From Chitinophagaceae bacterium (lineage in GTDB: Bacteria > Bacteroidota > Bacteroidia > Chitinophagales > Chitinophagaceae), in the NCBI GenBank assembly GCA_016715365.1, contig JADKAM010000005.1:248001-312000 (forward strand): a stretch of DNA of 64,000 nucleotides, in the 5' to 3' direction. A program made the position numbers and the translations under genes. Numbering within the stretch: the first letter of the stretch is position 1; each line of letters opens with the position of its first letter. This document shows, piece after piece, positions 1 through 8,716 of this stretch. The notes beneath the pieces were generated by a model that was not told the DNA's origin, did no database searches, and saw only the letters and a program-made list of their open reading frames with translations.

Positions 1-2786
1 TTAGCACACAACCCACCAATCAGGTAAGTTGTGCAGGTACAACTGCAAACTTTACTGTAGGTGCAACTGGTACAGGCCTTACCTACCAGTGGCAGGTAAG
101 CACAGCTGGTTGTGCCGGTCCATGGACGAACTTGGCCAATGGTGCACCTTATTCAAATGTAACAACAGCAACACTTACCATTAACCCGGTAACTAACGCT
201 ATGAGTGGTTATGCGTACCGTGTAATTGTGAATGGAACATGTGCTCCTTGGAATCCACCAACCAATGTGTCTAATTGTGCCACATTAACAGTTAATCCAA
301 ACCCAACTGTTAGCATTACACCTGCTGGTCCTGTATGCGGTGGTGTTGCTGGTATCAATGGTACACAATTATCAGTAGGTGTTTCCGCTCCACCTGTACC
401 AGGTGCAGTAACTGTAAGTTCAGGAACGATCAATCTTGCTGTTCCGGATAATACAGCTAATGGCGTAAGCAACGTGATAGCAATGGCTGGTGTTCCTGCC
501 AATGCAACAATCACCAATGTAGCTGTTACATTCAATAATTTCTCTCATACTTACCCTGGTGATATGATCATCCATTTACAGGCTCCTAACGGACAGATAT
601 TAAACCTGTATAAATATGGTACCGGCTTGTTTACCGGTGCTGTTTCTGGTGTTCCAACGTGGGGTTGGTACGGTGCTAAGGTTAGCCAGACAGGTACTGC
701 CGCATGGAGTACTGTAGCAGTTGCGCCTTTCATTTACAACAACAGCACAGCATGGAAAGCTGATGCGATCAATACACCGGTTGCAGGTCCAACGGTGCAG
801 AACCCAACCGGTTTTGTATCAAATGCACCAAACTTTGCAGCTTTGTACACTACCCCAGCTTCTACTACCGGTAACTGGACATTGGCTATGGCTGATGGCG
901 GTGCAGGTGATGTAGGAACTTTAGCTTCATGGAGCTTAACTATTGAATACACAACTCCAGGCAGTGGTGGCGGACCAGTATTATCTTATGCATGGTCTCC
1001 ATTAACCGGCTTGTATACAAATGCAACAGCAACTACGCCTTATACAGGCACCAACCTGCCAACTGTGTATGCAGCACCAACAGTACAGACAACCTATACT
1101 GTAAGAGGTACTGATGTGGCAACAGGCTGTTTCACTGATGCAAGCGTATTGGTGAACTACACACCACCTGCACCAACAGTAACCCCTAACCCGGTTGCCA
1201 TGTGTTTAGGTGATGCAGCAGTAAAACTGAAAGCTACATCTTCAATTGTTGCTTCACCAGCCGTATGGAGCCCTGCAACAGGATTATTCTCCAATGCAGC
1301 AGCAACTGTTCCATATGTAGCAGGTACTGCTGTTGATTCAGTATGGGCAAGGCCAACACCATCTGGTGTTTATCCTTACACCGTAACAGTGAATAATTTG
1401 ATCACATCAGGTGCAACAATTCCATTACCTCCACAAGCGGGTACATTTACAGGTAATGTAAGAGGTTACTGGTTTACAGCGCCAAGTTCATTTACCATGT
1501 CTTCAGTGGAAGTTCCTACTTCAGCCTCTACAGGTACACAGAATATAGCTGTAGTAAGATTTAACGGAGCTACACCTCCACCGGCTTTCCCTGCTACAAC
1601 CAATGCATTCACTACATTATTCTTAACGCAGAATAACCCGGCTCCAGGTCCAATACCTGTTAACATACAGATAAATGCCGGAGATGTGATTGGTATCATG
1701 GGTGTACGTAGCAATATTAATTCCTATTCAGGTGTTGCACCAAATACTACAGTAATAAACGGTACTACTGTAAACTTAATCAGGATGGGTATGCAATTCC
1801 CATTGGCAACAACTGCTCCGCAGCAATTGTGGCAGGAACCTGCCGGTGCAATTTCAAGGGTGTTCTTTAGTACAGCGATGACTGTAATTGGTACCTGTCA
1901 ATCACCTGCAAGAACTGTGACCGTAACAGTGAATGACCCAATTGTACTAAATGCACAGTTGCCGGCCAACCAAACCATCTGTACCGATAAGGTAGCAACC
2001 TTCTCTGTAGCTGTTACAGCAGGCACTACGCCTACTTATCAGTGGCAGGTAAGCACCAACGGTGGTGTTAGCTGGACCAACGTAGCCAATGGCGGTGTTT
2101 ACAGCGGAGCTACTACTGCAACATTAACAGTTACAGCACCTCCTGTAAGCATGAACGGATATCAATACCGAGCTATTGTAACCGGTGCTGCACCTTGTGC
2201 TGCACAAACATCAAGAGTAGCAACACTTACCGTTAACCCATTACCGGTTATTGTGATCAGTGCTGCACCTTATACCAGCCTGTTACCAGGTTTACAAACT
2301 ACCCTGTCTTCAACCGTTACACCAAACCCTGCCGGAGCCAATGGCTATAGCTGGTTGCGCAACGGCGTGGTGTTAAGCAACCCTGCATTGGGTGTGGTTA
2401 GCGGAATAGGCACCGGTAGCTTAAGGCTTGATGTAGATGGCCAGGGTGATTATCAATTGAGGGTGACCGATGTTAACGGATGTACCAATATATCCAACAC
2501 CATCACCATCAAAGATTCTGCCAGCGGCAAATGCTTTATCTATCCAAACCCAACCAGTGGTAAGTTCCAGGTTAGGTATTACAGTGTTGCAAACAACGTG
2601 TTGCCAAGATTCTTAACTATATATGATTCTAAAGGCGACAGGGTGTTTGTACAGAATTACACGATCGGAAGACCATACGACAGGATGGATGTTGATATGA
2701 GAGCATTTGGAAAAGGACTCTACTGGGTTGAAATTGGTGACCTGAACGGTAACCGTTTAACCATGTGCAGAGTGGTGATACAATAA
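1..2786 (+). CDS. T9SS-sorted Ig-like/P-domain secreted protein (3' part)
   Basis: The reading frame is already open at the left edge (codons start at base 3), so the N-terminus and signal peptide lie outside the window. The visible ~927 residues form a mosaic of Ig/PKD-like beta modules recognisable by TYQWQVS and ATLTVNP strings. A proprotein-convertase P-type jelly-roll lies roughly between bases 420 and 950 (VPDNTANG near its start, NWTLAMADGGAGDVGTL near its end). More WSPATGLF modules follow. The last ~85 residues (YPNPTSGKFQV ... GKGLYWVEIGD ... VVIQ) are a type A T9SS C-terminal sorting domain, so the protein is expected to be exported through the outer membrane and attached to the surface or released. 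Function is probably adhesive or structural; no catalytic motif is visible. A strong terminator follows and a decayed paralogue lies immediately downstream. Confidence 0.88.
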   Translation, partial: STQPTNQVSCAGTTANFTVGATGTGLTYQWQVSTAGCAGPWTNLANGAPYSNVTTATLTINPVTNAMSGYAYRVIVNGTCAPWNPPTNVSNCATLTVNPNPTVSITPAGPVCGGVAGINGTQLSVGVSAPPVPGAVTVSSGTINLAVPDNTANGVSNVIAMAGVPANATITNVAVTFNNFSHTYPGDMIIHLQAPNGQILNLYKYGTGLFTGAVSGVPTWGWYGAKVSQTGTAAWSTVAVAPFIYNNSTAWKADAINTPVAGPTVQNPTGFVSNAPNFAALYTTPASTTGNWTLAMADGGAGDVGTLASWSLTIEYTTPGSGGGPVLSYAWSPLTGLYTNATATTPYTGTNLPTVYAAPTVQTTYTVRGTDVATGCFTDASVLVNYTPPAPTVTPNPVAMCLGDAAVKLKATSSIVASPAVWSPATGLFSNAAATVPYVAGTAVDSVWARPTPSGVYPYTVTVNNLITSGATIPLPPQAGTFTGNVRGYWFTAPSSFTMSSVEVPTSASTGTQNIAVVRFNGATPPPAFPATTNAFTTLFLTQNNPAPGPIPVNIQINAGDVIGIMGVRSNINSYSGVAPNTTVINGTTVNLIRMGMQFPLATTAPQQLWQEPAGAISRVFFSTAMTVIGTCQSPARTVTVTVNDPIVLNAQLPANQTICTDKVATFSVAVTAGTTPTYQWQVSTNGGVSWTNVANGGVYSGATTATLTVTAPPVSMNGYQYRAIVTGAAPCAAQTSRVATLTVNPLPVIVISAAPYTSLLPGLQTTLSSTVTPNPAGANGYSWLRNGVVLSNPALGVVSGIGTGSLRLDVDGQGDYQLRVTDVNGCTNISNTITIKDSASGKCFIYPNPTSGKFQVRYYSVANNVLPRFLTIYDSKGDRVFVQNYTIGRPYDRMDVDMRAFGKGLYWVEIGDLNGNRLTMCRVVIQ

Positions 2787-2807
2787 TCAATAACTAATCA
2801 GTTATAC

Positions 2808-2842
2808 AAATCCCCCCGATATTTTTCGGGGGGATTTTTTTT
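2808..2842 (+). terminator. Rho-independent terminator
   Basis: A perfect 12-bp stem (2808-2819 pairs with 2826-2837, core CCCCCC/GGGGGG) has a 6-nt AT loop and runs into a T tract. It lies 21 bases after the stop codon of the preceding T9SS protein. Confidence 0.9.
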
Positions 2843-2999
2843 GTTATCAATTGAAACAGGAAATAATAATCTGCAGCAAATACAGAAATTCCTGATCATA
2901 CCAGATCAGAATATGTCTTGATAATTCATTATAAAAAACTTTCATTCTTCATTTATAAGTAGTATTTTACAATACATCAATTCATCAAACCCTTACTGC

Positions 3000-5279
3000 A
3001 TGAATCAATTCTCCTCTAACCTACATACTGTATACCGCAATTTTAAAAAGCAGTTTTTAAGCCTAGGCTTATTGTCCTTTTTAATATTGCAAACTGGTAT
3101 ACATGCAAATGCACAATGCGATGCAAACCCGGTAACCAACCAAACTGTTTGTAATAACACAGCAACAACTGCTATTAATTTTACAGGCACAGCAACTACG
3201 TTTAACTGGACGAACAATACTACTTCCATCGGCCTGGCGGCTACTGGTACCGGTAATATTGCTTCATTTACAGCTGTAAATGCTGCAGCAACGGCTGTAA
3301 CGGCAACTATTACAGTAACGCCGTCTACAGGAGCATGTACGGGTACACCAATCAGCTTTACCATTACTGTTAATCCATCACCGGTTGTAAATGTTACACC
3401 AGCTACAAGTTGTGGCGGAGTTGCAGGTTTAGGATGTAATGGCCCATTAACAGCAAGTGGTAATGCAGATGGTTATATTTGGTCGCCATTGGCCGGGTTG
3501 TATACAAATTGCGCAATGACAGCACCGTATACTGGTACAAATTTATCTACTGTTTATGCCGGTCCAACTACCAATATAATATATACCGTAACCGGAACTA
3601 AATTAGCAACAGGTTGTACAAATTCCGCATCGGCACAGGTATATTATACACCTCCGCCACCAGTTGTAACACCGCCTTCGGTTAATATGTGCCTGGGAGA
3701 TCCGGCGGTAAAATTAAAAGTAACAACCGGAACAGGTTCGACGCAGTTTTGTTCCGGTACCGTTAATATTCCTGTACCCGATAATAACCCCGCAGGTGCT
3801 ATCAAACAATATCCTGTTACCGGTATTCCGTTAGACTGCCTTATTAGCGAGATGACGGTAACAATCAACATGCCGCATACAAATATTGGGAATATGGTAT
3901 TTGCATTAAAGGCACCTAATCGGTATGTATAAATCTTGATTATCTCATCAGTTCAACCGGAGGCAATGGCCCTACCACGGGCTTTACTAACACTGTTATC
4001 AGTTACTGGCAGGTACAGCGGTTTTAGCTACAGGTATCAACCCATATACCGGCACTTTTAAAGCCGATGCACAGGCAATACCGCAGGAGGTTTGGACCAA
4101 GAGGGCCAACCGGCATGTGGCCAACAGTCAAACTGAGTGGATTAGCACCATTATCAAATGCTATAAACGGAAACTGGACTCTAGGATTTTATGATGGTGT
4201 AACAGGTGATGTGGGCACTTTAACTTCCTGGTGTTTGAACATTACTTATTCCTGTGGAAACCTTATTCCAACTACTCCTGCAATATGGTCTCCGGCTACC
4301 GGGCTATTCAGGGATCCGGCTGCAGTTACTCCATATATTGCCGGAACGCCTGTAGACTCAGTATGGGTGAGGCCCGCACCGGCCGGTGTTTACCTTACCA
4401 GGTAACTACCAGCGGGATTACCGGGCCTTCAACGGTTTGTACATCGCCCCACGTACTGTAGTTGTTTCGGTTGGGCAGGTCCCCGTTATTACCACCCAAC
4501 CCGTTAATATAACCCAATGCGGGGTAATACAGCCATTTATACTGTTGGAGTTGCCGGTACAGGGCCATTTACCTATCAATGGCAGGTAAGCACCGATGCA
4601 GGTGCCACAGGCAATGCAAATTGTTAATGGGAGGTATCAACGGAGATGGCTCAAATATGCCTTTTTATTACCCCGGCAGTGTTGCTATGAATGGTAATTT
4701 ATTCAGGGTATTAATAAATGGCGGATCAGGGTCTGTCAATACATCTCCGGCATTGTTAACTGTTAATCCGCTTCCAACTATTGTGATAACGGCCAACCCT
4801 TTAATTATAGGCCCCACACAAACAACAACAATACTTTCTACCGTTACACCAAACCCTGCAGCTACCTACACCTGGTATTACAATAATTCGGTTTTGCCGG
4901 GAGCTGTGTCATCAAGCCTGCTGGTGAGTTATGGTAGTCCCGGAGACTATCAGTTAAAAGTTACCAATGTGTGTGGCGTTGCTACGTCTAACATAATAAC
5001 TATTGCCAATTCATTTGCTTTAAACCTGGTTGCCCAACCCAACCCAAATAACGGTCGTTTTCAGGTAACCTATTATAGCGGAACAAATAATGCAGTGCAA
5101 AGAACCATGAACATTTTTAACAACAAGGGAGAAAAGTAATGACCAAGTATTTTACACAAACCATTCCTTTTCAAAAAATAGATATAGATGTAAGGGCAAA
5201 TGGTAAAGGGCTTTACTGGGTTGAGGTGAGAGATGCAAATGGTAAGCGGCTGGGGATGAACAGGGTGGTGGTACAGTAA
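3000..5279 (+). pseudogene. Frameshifted paralogue of the upstream T9SS Ig-like/P-domain protein
   Basis: The first 310 codons (3000-3932) are intact. They include a signal peptide (LSLGLLSFLILQTG...ANAQC), an Ig-like module and the start of a P-domain (VPDNNPAG, MVFALKAPN). From about 3930 the similarity to the upstream protein hops among all three frames: NLDYLISSTGG near 3932, GTAVLATGINPYTG near 4012, GPTGMWPTV up to 4405, TVVVSVGQ in another frame, then MNGNLFRVLINGG to 5139. The sorting-domain end (DIDVRANGKGLYWVEV...VVVQ) is in yet another frame and stops at 5279. At least six indels occur in about 1.2 kb, while the 5' 930 bases are clean. This is most simply a tandem duplicate of the upstream gene that has lost function. 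A local assembly error in repetitive coding DNA is the alternative. Confidence 0.8.
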
Positions 5280-5286
5280 AAAAGTA

Positions 5287-5361
5287 AAAAATCAAAAGTC
5301 AAAAATCAAAAAAGGAACTAAATTTCACAGAGCCAGTTTTGATTTTTGACTTTTGATTTTT
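5287..5361. terminator. 25-bp perfect inverted repeat, likely bidirectional terminator
   Basis: Bases 5287-5311 and 5337-5361 are exact reverse complements (AAAAATCAAAAGTC... / ...GACTTTTGATTTTT) around a 25-nt loop. It sits between the 3' end of the decayed T9SS gene and the 3' end of the convergent mutase gene, which fits a terminator serving both strands. The CAAAAGTCAAAA motif recurs near 10390. Confidence 0.6.
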
Positions 5362-5379
5362 GAATTTCATCCTCAACCC

Positions 5380-6951
5380 TTACTTATATTCTCCAAAAAC
5401 TTTTCTCAGCTCATCAGCAATTTCGCCGAGGGTGCAGTAGTTTTCAACAGCTTCCAATACGGCAGGCATCAGATTTTCGCCGCTGATGGCTTTTTCGTTC
5501 AGCGTTTTTAATGAAGCAATAACTTTATCGTTGTCTCTTTTTAATTTCAGTGTTTTTAGTTTTTCAACCTGCAGGGTTTGTACCTGCTCATCTATTTTAA
5601 AACCAGGAATTGTATTTTTTTCAGTAGTCTGAAATTTATTTACACCCACAATAATTTTTTCGCCACTCTCAATTTGTCGTTGATATTCATAAGCACTCTT
5701 TGCAATTTCATCCTGAATAAAACCCTGCTCAATAGCCGCAACGCTGCCACCCATGGCATCTATTGTTGAAATTAGTTTCCAGGCAGCGGCTTCCACTTCA
5801 TTGGTAAGCGATTCTATAAAATAACTGCCCGCCAATGGGTCTACCGTATCTGCAGCGCCACTTTCAAAAGCAACGATCTGTTGTGTACGCAATGCAATGG
5901 CTGCAGCCGCTTCGGTAGGCAGGCTTAATGCTTCATCGTACCCATTGGTATGCAGCGATTGTGTGCCTCCTAAAACAGCAGACAGGGTTTGTAATGTAAC
6001 CCTGCTTATATTATTGTAAGGTTGTTGCGCCGTTAAAGTACTGCCTCCCGTTTGTGTATGAAAACGAAGCATCATGGCTTTCGGGTCTGTGGCGCCCAGT
6101 TCTTTCATCATACCGGCCCACATGCGCCTGGCAGCCCTGAACTTGGCCACTTCTTCAAACAAATTATTGTGTGCATTAAAAAAGAAGGAGAGGCGTTTGC
6201 CAAAAACATTAATGTCTAATCCTTTTTGCAAAGCAGCCTGTACATAGGCTTTTCCATTACTGAGCGTAAATGCAATTTCCTGCACGGCTGTGCTGCCTGC
6301 CTCACGTATGTGGTAGCCCGAAATAGAAATGGTATTCCATTTGGGAACTTCTGCAGCACACCATTCAAAAATATCGGTAATGATACGCATAGAAGCCTTG
6401 GGCGGATAAATATAAGTTCCTCTTGCAGCGTATTCTTTTAAAATATCATTTTGTATGGTGCCCGATATTTTTTTCAGATCGGCCCCCTGTTTTTTTGCAA
6501 GGGCAATATAAAAAGCAAGTAAAATAAATCCGCTGGCATTGATGGTCATGCTGCTGGTAATTTCATCCAGCTTAATACCTTTGAATAAAATTTCCATATC
6601 CTCCAGGCTGTCAATAGCTACACCTACTTTACCCACTTCGCCATCGGCAAGTGCATGGTCACTATCGTAACCAATTTGTGTGGGCAGATCAAAAGCCACA
6701 CTCAACCCGTTTACACCCTGGCTTAATAAATAATGATAACGCTGGTTGCTTTCTTCGGCTGTTGAAAAACCGGCGTACTGCCGCATGGTCCACATTTTAC
6801 CACGGTACATATCAGGCTGCACACCACGGGTAAAAGGAAATTCGCCGGCCCCCCCGCCCCCTGAAGGGGGAGTTAGGGCAAGATCGTCCTGCGTATAGAT
6901 TGTTTTTATCTCAATCCCTGAGTCGGTAAATATTTTTTTATCGGTAGCCAT
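5380..6951 (-). CDS. Methylmalonyl-CoA mutase family, catalytic (substrate-binding) subunit without B12 domain
   Basis: The 523-residue protein matches the TIM-barrel part of methylmalonyl-CoA mutase, which isomerises methylmalonyl-CoA and succinyl-CoA with adenosylcobalamin. Residues 56-69 (MRQYAGFSTAEESN) carry the substrate Tyr typical of methylmalonyl-specific enzymes, rather than the FAG versions of isobutyryl- or hydroxyisobutyryl-CoA mutases. Arg177 (ARGTYIYPP) matches the CoA-carboxylate Arg region, and His214 (SGYHIREAG) the catalytic His. HTQTGGSTLTAQQPYNN is the usual signature. The C-terminal cobalamin-binding domain is absent, so a separate small B12 subunit is needed; it is not in the window. 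The start lies 2 bases after the upstream gene's stop on the same strand, so the two are probably co-transcribed. Residues 26-36 (LTPPSGGGGAG) are an unusual insertion encoded by a GC-rich palindrome. Specificity is inferred from motifs. Confidence 0.9.
   Translation of the reverse strand: MATDKKIFTDSGIEIKTIYTQDDLALTPPSGGGGAGEFPFTRGVQPDMYRGKMWTMRQYAGFSTAEESNQRYHYLLSQGVNGLSVAFDLPTQIGYDSDHALADGEVGKVGVAIDSLEDMEILFKGIKLDEITSSMTINASGFILLAFYIALAKKQGADLKKISGTIQNDILKEYAARGTYIYPPKASMRIITDIFEWCAAEVPKWNTISISGYHIREAGSTAVQEIAFTLSNGKAYVQAALQKGLDINVFGKRLSFFFNAHNNLFEEVAKFRAARRMWAGMMKELGATDPKAMMLRFHTQTGGSTLTAQQPYNNISRVTLQTLSAVLGGTQSLHTNGYDEALSLPTEAAAAIALRTQQIVAFESGAADTVDPLAGSYFIESLTNEVEAAAWKLISTIDAMGGSVAAIEQGFIQDEIAKSAYEYQRQIESGEKIIVGVNKFQTTEKNTIPGFKIDEQVQTLQVEKLKTLKLKRDNDKVIASLKTLNEKAISGENLMPAVLEAVENYCTLGEIADELRKVFGEYK
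6847..6877. repeat. GC-rich palindromic repeat inserted inside the mutase gene
   Basis: The + strand contains CCCCCTGAAGGGGG at 6857-6870, next to a C7 run just upstream. It is read in frame in the mutase as LTPPSGGGG. The surrounding DNA has ordinary coding composition, so this patch looks inserted. Palindromes of this type occur as dispersed repeats in many Bacteroidota genomes (family knowledge, not tested here). Confidence 0.6.
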
Positions 6952-6953
6952 AA

Positions 6954-7472
6954 TTATAATACTCTCTTTGCTTCAAACTGCAGGGCACTTAAAACTGTTT
7001 TACCTAGTTCCGCATCGGTGCTGGCAACATATTCCAGTATGCGTTTGCTCAGTTCAATACCATTGGCATCGGGAGGCAGGGTAGCAGCAAGCTGGTTAAT
7101 GATAAAACTATTCTGGTCTTTTAAATTGCCGATAGCTTCCCACATTTTTGGCGAAACATATATCTGCTGACTGACATTATATTCATATTCTGTTCGCAAT
7201 GCTTCCAGCAGGCTGAGCTGCAGGTCCACCACTGTCATGCCAGCTGCCGATGTACGTGAAATGAGGTTTTTTAATGAACTTCTTTCTGCATATAAAGTAA
7301 AACGCTCCAGTGCCTGCAGTTTTAGTTTAATTACTTCGTTGTTGATACCCAGTCGTTCTTTTATCTCATCCTTCATACCCTTAAACTCGGCAAGCAGCCA
7401 GGCAATGGCAATAAAAAACATAAAGATTGCGCCAAAAATAATGTTTTGAACAGTTCCTTCTGATAAATTCAT
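6954..7472 (-). CDS. Uncharacterised membrane-anchored protein
   Basis: The 172-residue protein has one N-terminal membrane segment (about residues 11-28, IIFGAIFMFFIAIAWLLA). A mostly helical soluble region follows, starting KGMKDEIKERLGINNEVIKLKLQALERF and continuing with conserved-looking helices (SPKMWEAIGNLKDQN). It resembles short membrane proteins annotated only as DUF families in Chitinophagaceae (possibly DUF7935; recalled, not checked). It ends 2 bases before the start of the methylmalonyl-CoA mutase subunit gene, so the two genes are almost certainly one transcript. No catalytic residue pattern is visible and I do not assign a function. Confidence 0.75.
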   Translation of the reverse strand: MNLSEGTVQNIIFGAIFMFFIAIAWLLAEFKGMKDEIKERLGINNEVIKLKLQALERFTLYAERSSLKNLISRTSAAGMTVVDLQLSLLEALRTEYEYNVSQQIYVSPKMWEAIGNLKDQNSFIINQLAATLPPDANGIELSKRILEYVASTDAELGKTVLSALQFEAKRVL

Positions 7473-7513
7473 AGATCGTTTATTTAGGGCAAAATTAAGG
7501 GATTTAAATGTGG

Positions 7514-7685
7514 AACGCTGATGACGCAGATTGGGCAGATTAGCGCAGATTTTTGCAAAACCTGTCAGGTCTGCTGCCCGGCCTATGTGAAATGGGAGAC
7601 CTTACAGGTTTGTGTTTGATAATGCTTCGTTAACTCCATGCACAATTAATCTGCGTTAATCCATTAAATCCGCGTCATCAGCGTT
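7514..7685. repeat. Long nested palindromic intergenic repeat
   Basis: Outer arms AACGCTGATGACGC (7514-7527) and GCGTCATCAGCGTT (7672-7685) are exact reverse complements. Just inside them, GATTAGCGCAGATT pairs with AATCTGCGTTAATC (7648-7661) with one mismatch, and further in AAACCTGTCAGGTCT pairs with AGACCTTACAGGTTT with two mismatches. The result is a ~170-bp cruciform-capable element. Such GCGGATTAACGCAGAT-type palindromes are dispersed in many Bacteroidota chromosomes. Confidence 0.7.
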
Positions 7686-7731
7686 TCATTGTTTTTGTCG
7701 TATTTCGTAAAAGCCGCTTACCAATTTTATT

Positions 7732-7739
7732 TAAATTTG
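7732..7739 (+). promoter_or_regulatory. Possible Bacteroidota -7 box upstream of the Fe-S carrier gene
   Basis: TAAATTTG matches the TAnnTTTG consensus of the main Bacteroidota sigma factor and lies 16 bases before the chosen ATG. No convincing -33 TTTG was found at the usual spacing. Confidence 0.3.
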
Positions 7740-7754
7740 TACAAATATCTCAAC

Positions 7755-8102
7755 ATGGAAACAACAACAACAACGGCACCGGTTACTTTAACAACATCGG
7801 CAAAGGAAGAAATTAAAAGGCTGATGCTTGAAGAAGGATTTGATAACACACAGGCTTTACGCATTGGTGTAAAGGGTGGGGGCTGCAGCGGCATGACCTA
7901 TGTTTTAGGATTTGATGCCAAAACTGAAAAAGACGAAAATTATGAAATAGATGGCATCCCTGTTATCATGGAAAAAAGTCACGGTATTTACCTGATGGGC
8001 ATGGAGGTTGACTGGCAGGGCGGATTGAACAGCCGTGGATTTACTTTTAATAATCCCAATGCAAGTAAGACTTGCGGGTGTGGGACGAGTTTTGCGGTGT
8101 AG
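7755..8102 (+). CDS. A-type iron-sulfur carrier (HesB/IscA/SufA family)
   Basis: The 115-residue protein has the whole A-type carrier fold: SAKEEIKRLM at the N-terminus, the first cluster-ligand Cys44 in GVKGGGCSGMTY, and the C-terminal pair Cys107/Cys109 in KTCGCGTSF. These proteins bind [2Fe-2S] or [4Fe-4S] clusters and pass them to apo-enzymes in the cytosol. I start at the METTTT methionine because the frame upstream of it reads as non-conserved sequence overlapping the promoter-like box and repeat. The gene stands alone, with a terminator hairpin 40 bases downstream and no suf or isc partners nearby. Whether it equals IscA, SufA or ErpA cannot be decided from sequence alone. Confidence 0.93.
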   Translation: METTTTTAPVTLTTSAKEEIKRLMLEEGFDNTQALRIGVKGGGCSGMTYVLGFDAKTEKDENYEIDGIPVIMEKSHGIYLMGMEVDWQGGLNSRGFTFNNPNASKTCGCGTSFAV

Positions 8103-8139
8103 ATAAATCGATTTACATAAGAGAGAATATATTTAAATT

Positions 8140-8170
8140 GTAAAGCCCCTTTTTAAGGGGTTTTATTTTA
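8140..8170 (+). terminator. Short terminator after the Fe-S carrier gene
   Basis: CCCCTT (8146-8151) pairs with AAGGGG (8155-8160) across a 3-nt loop; flanking AAA/TTT extends the stem with one mismatch, followed by TTTTATTTTA. Confidence 0.65.
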
Positions 8171-8392
8171 GGTGTCACCTTTCTATTTTAACCATTTTTA
8201 GGTTTTTCTTGTTTTTTTTGAGAAGCAAAAAAGAACAATATGAAAAAAGAGGCTTGCAAAAAATAATATCCTGGTTTAGTTGTTGGTCTGGCCTGAACGA
8301 TGTTGAAGCAAGCTGCTATTTTAAGTTCAAGGCCTGGGGATTCCTCATTATTTAAAATAGCTTCATCTAAAACCGAAAGCAGCCATGGTCGA

Positions 8393-8662
8393 AATCTGTA
8401 TTTTATGCAAAGCCGGTAGGTATCCATTTAAATTTATGCAGTTTTTGTTTCTGCAATTCTCTGGTTAACTTCGCCATTGTAAAAATTTACAAACTGATTG
8501 CTATCCTGAGAGTTGAACCTGCCTGCCGGCAGGCAGGTTACCAAATCTGAAGCTACAGCAGTCCAACAGCCCAACATAGCTGCTTCCCGAAAAAGGGATG
8601 TACTCTTTTTCAGTGCATCTTCTGAGCGTAGCCGAAGGATTGGAGAAGCAAAAAAGAACAAT
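8393..8662. repeat. Dispersed intergenic repeat, copy A
   Basis: Shares blocks in the same order with 51603-51838: CCATGGTCG near the left end, GGTATCCATT..AAATT, a 30-nt identical block (8573-8602, AACATAGCTGCTTCCCGAAA...), and GAAGCAAAAAAGAACA at the right end. Spacing between blocks differs by small indels. Short open frames inside it are not convincing genes. Together with flanking non-coding DNA it fills the 614 bases between the Fe-S carrier gene and the formiminotransferase gene. Confidence 0.65.
8516..8539. repeat. 24-bp perfect palindrome
   Basis: AACCTGCCTGCCGGCAGG and its continuation form an exact 24-bp palindrome. Related CCTGCC..GGCAGG cores occur at about 62315-62331 and 63882-63896. 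Confidence 0.8.
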
Positions 8663-8716
8663 GAAACAGCATACAGCACACAGCATGCAATAAAAAGACT
8701 GATAAAAATAACAACC

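Noticed and set aside
8188..8427. 79-codon minus-strand frame
   Set aside because: It overlaps the dispersed repeat, has low-complexity Phe/Lys/Gln sequence at its end and no coding character.
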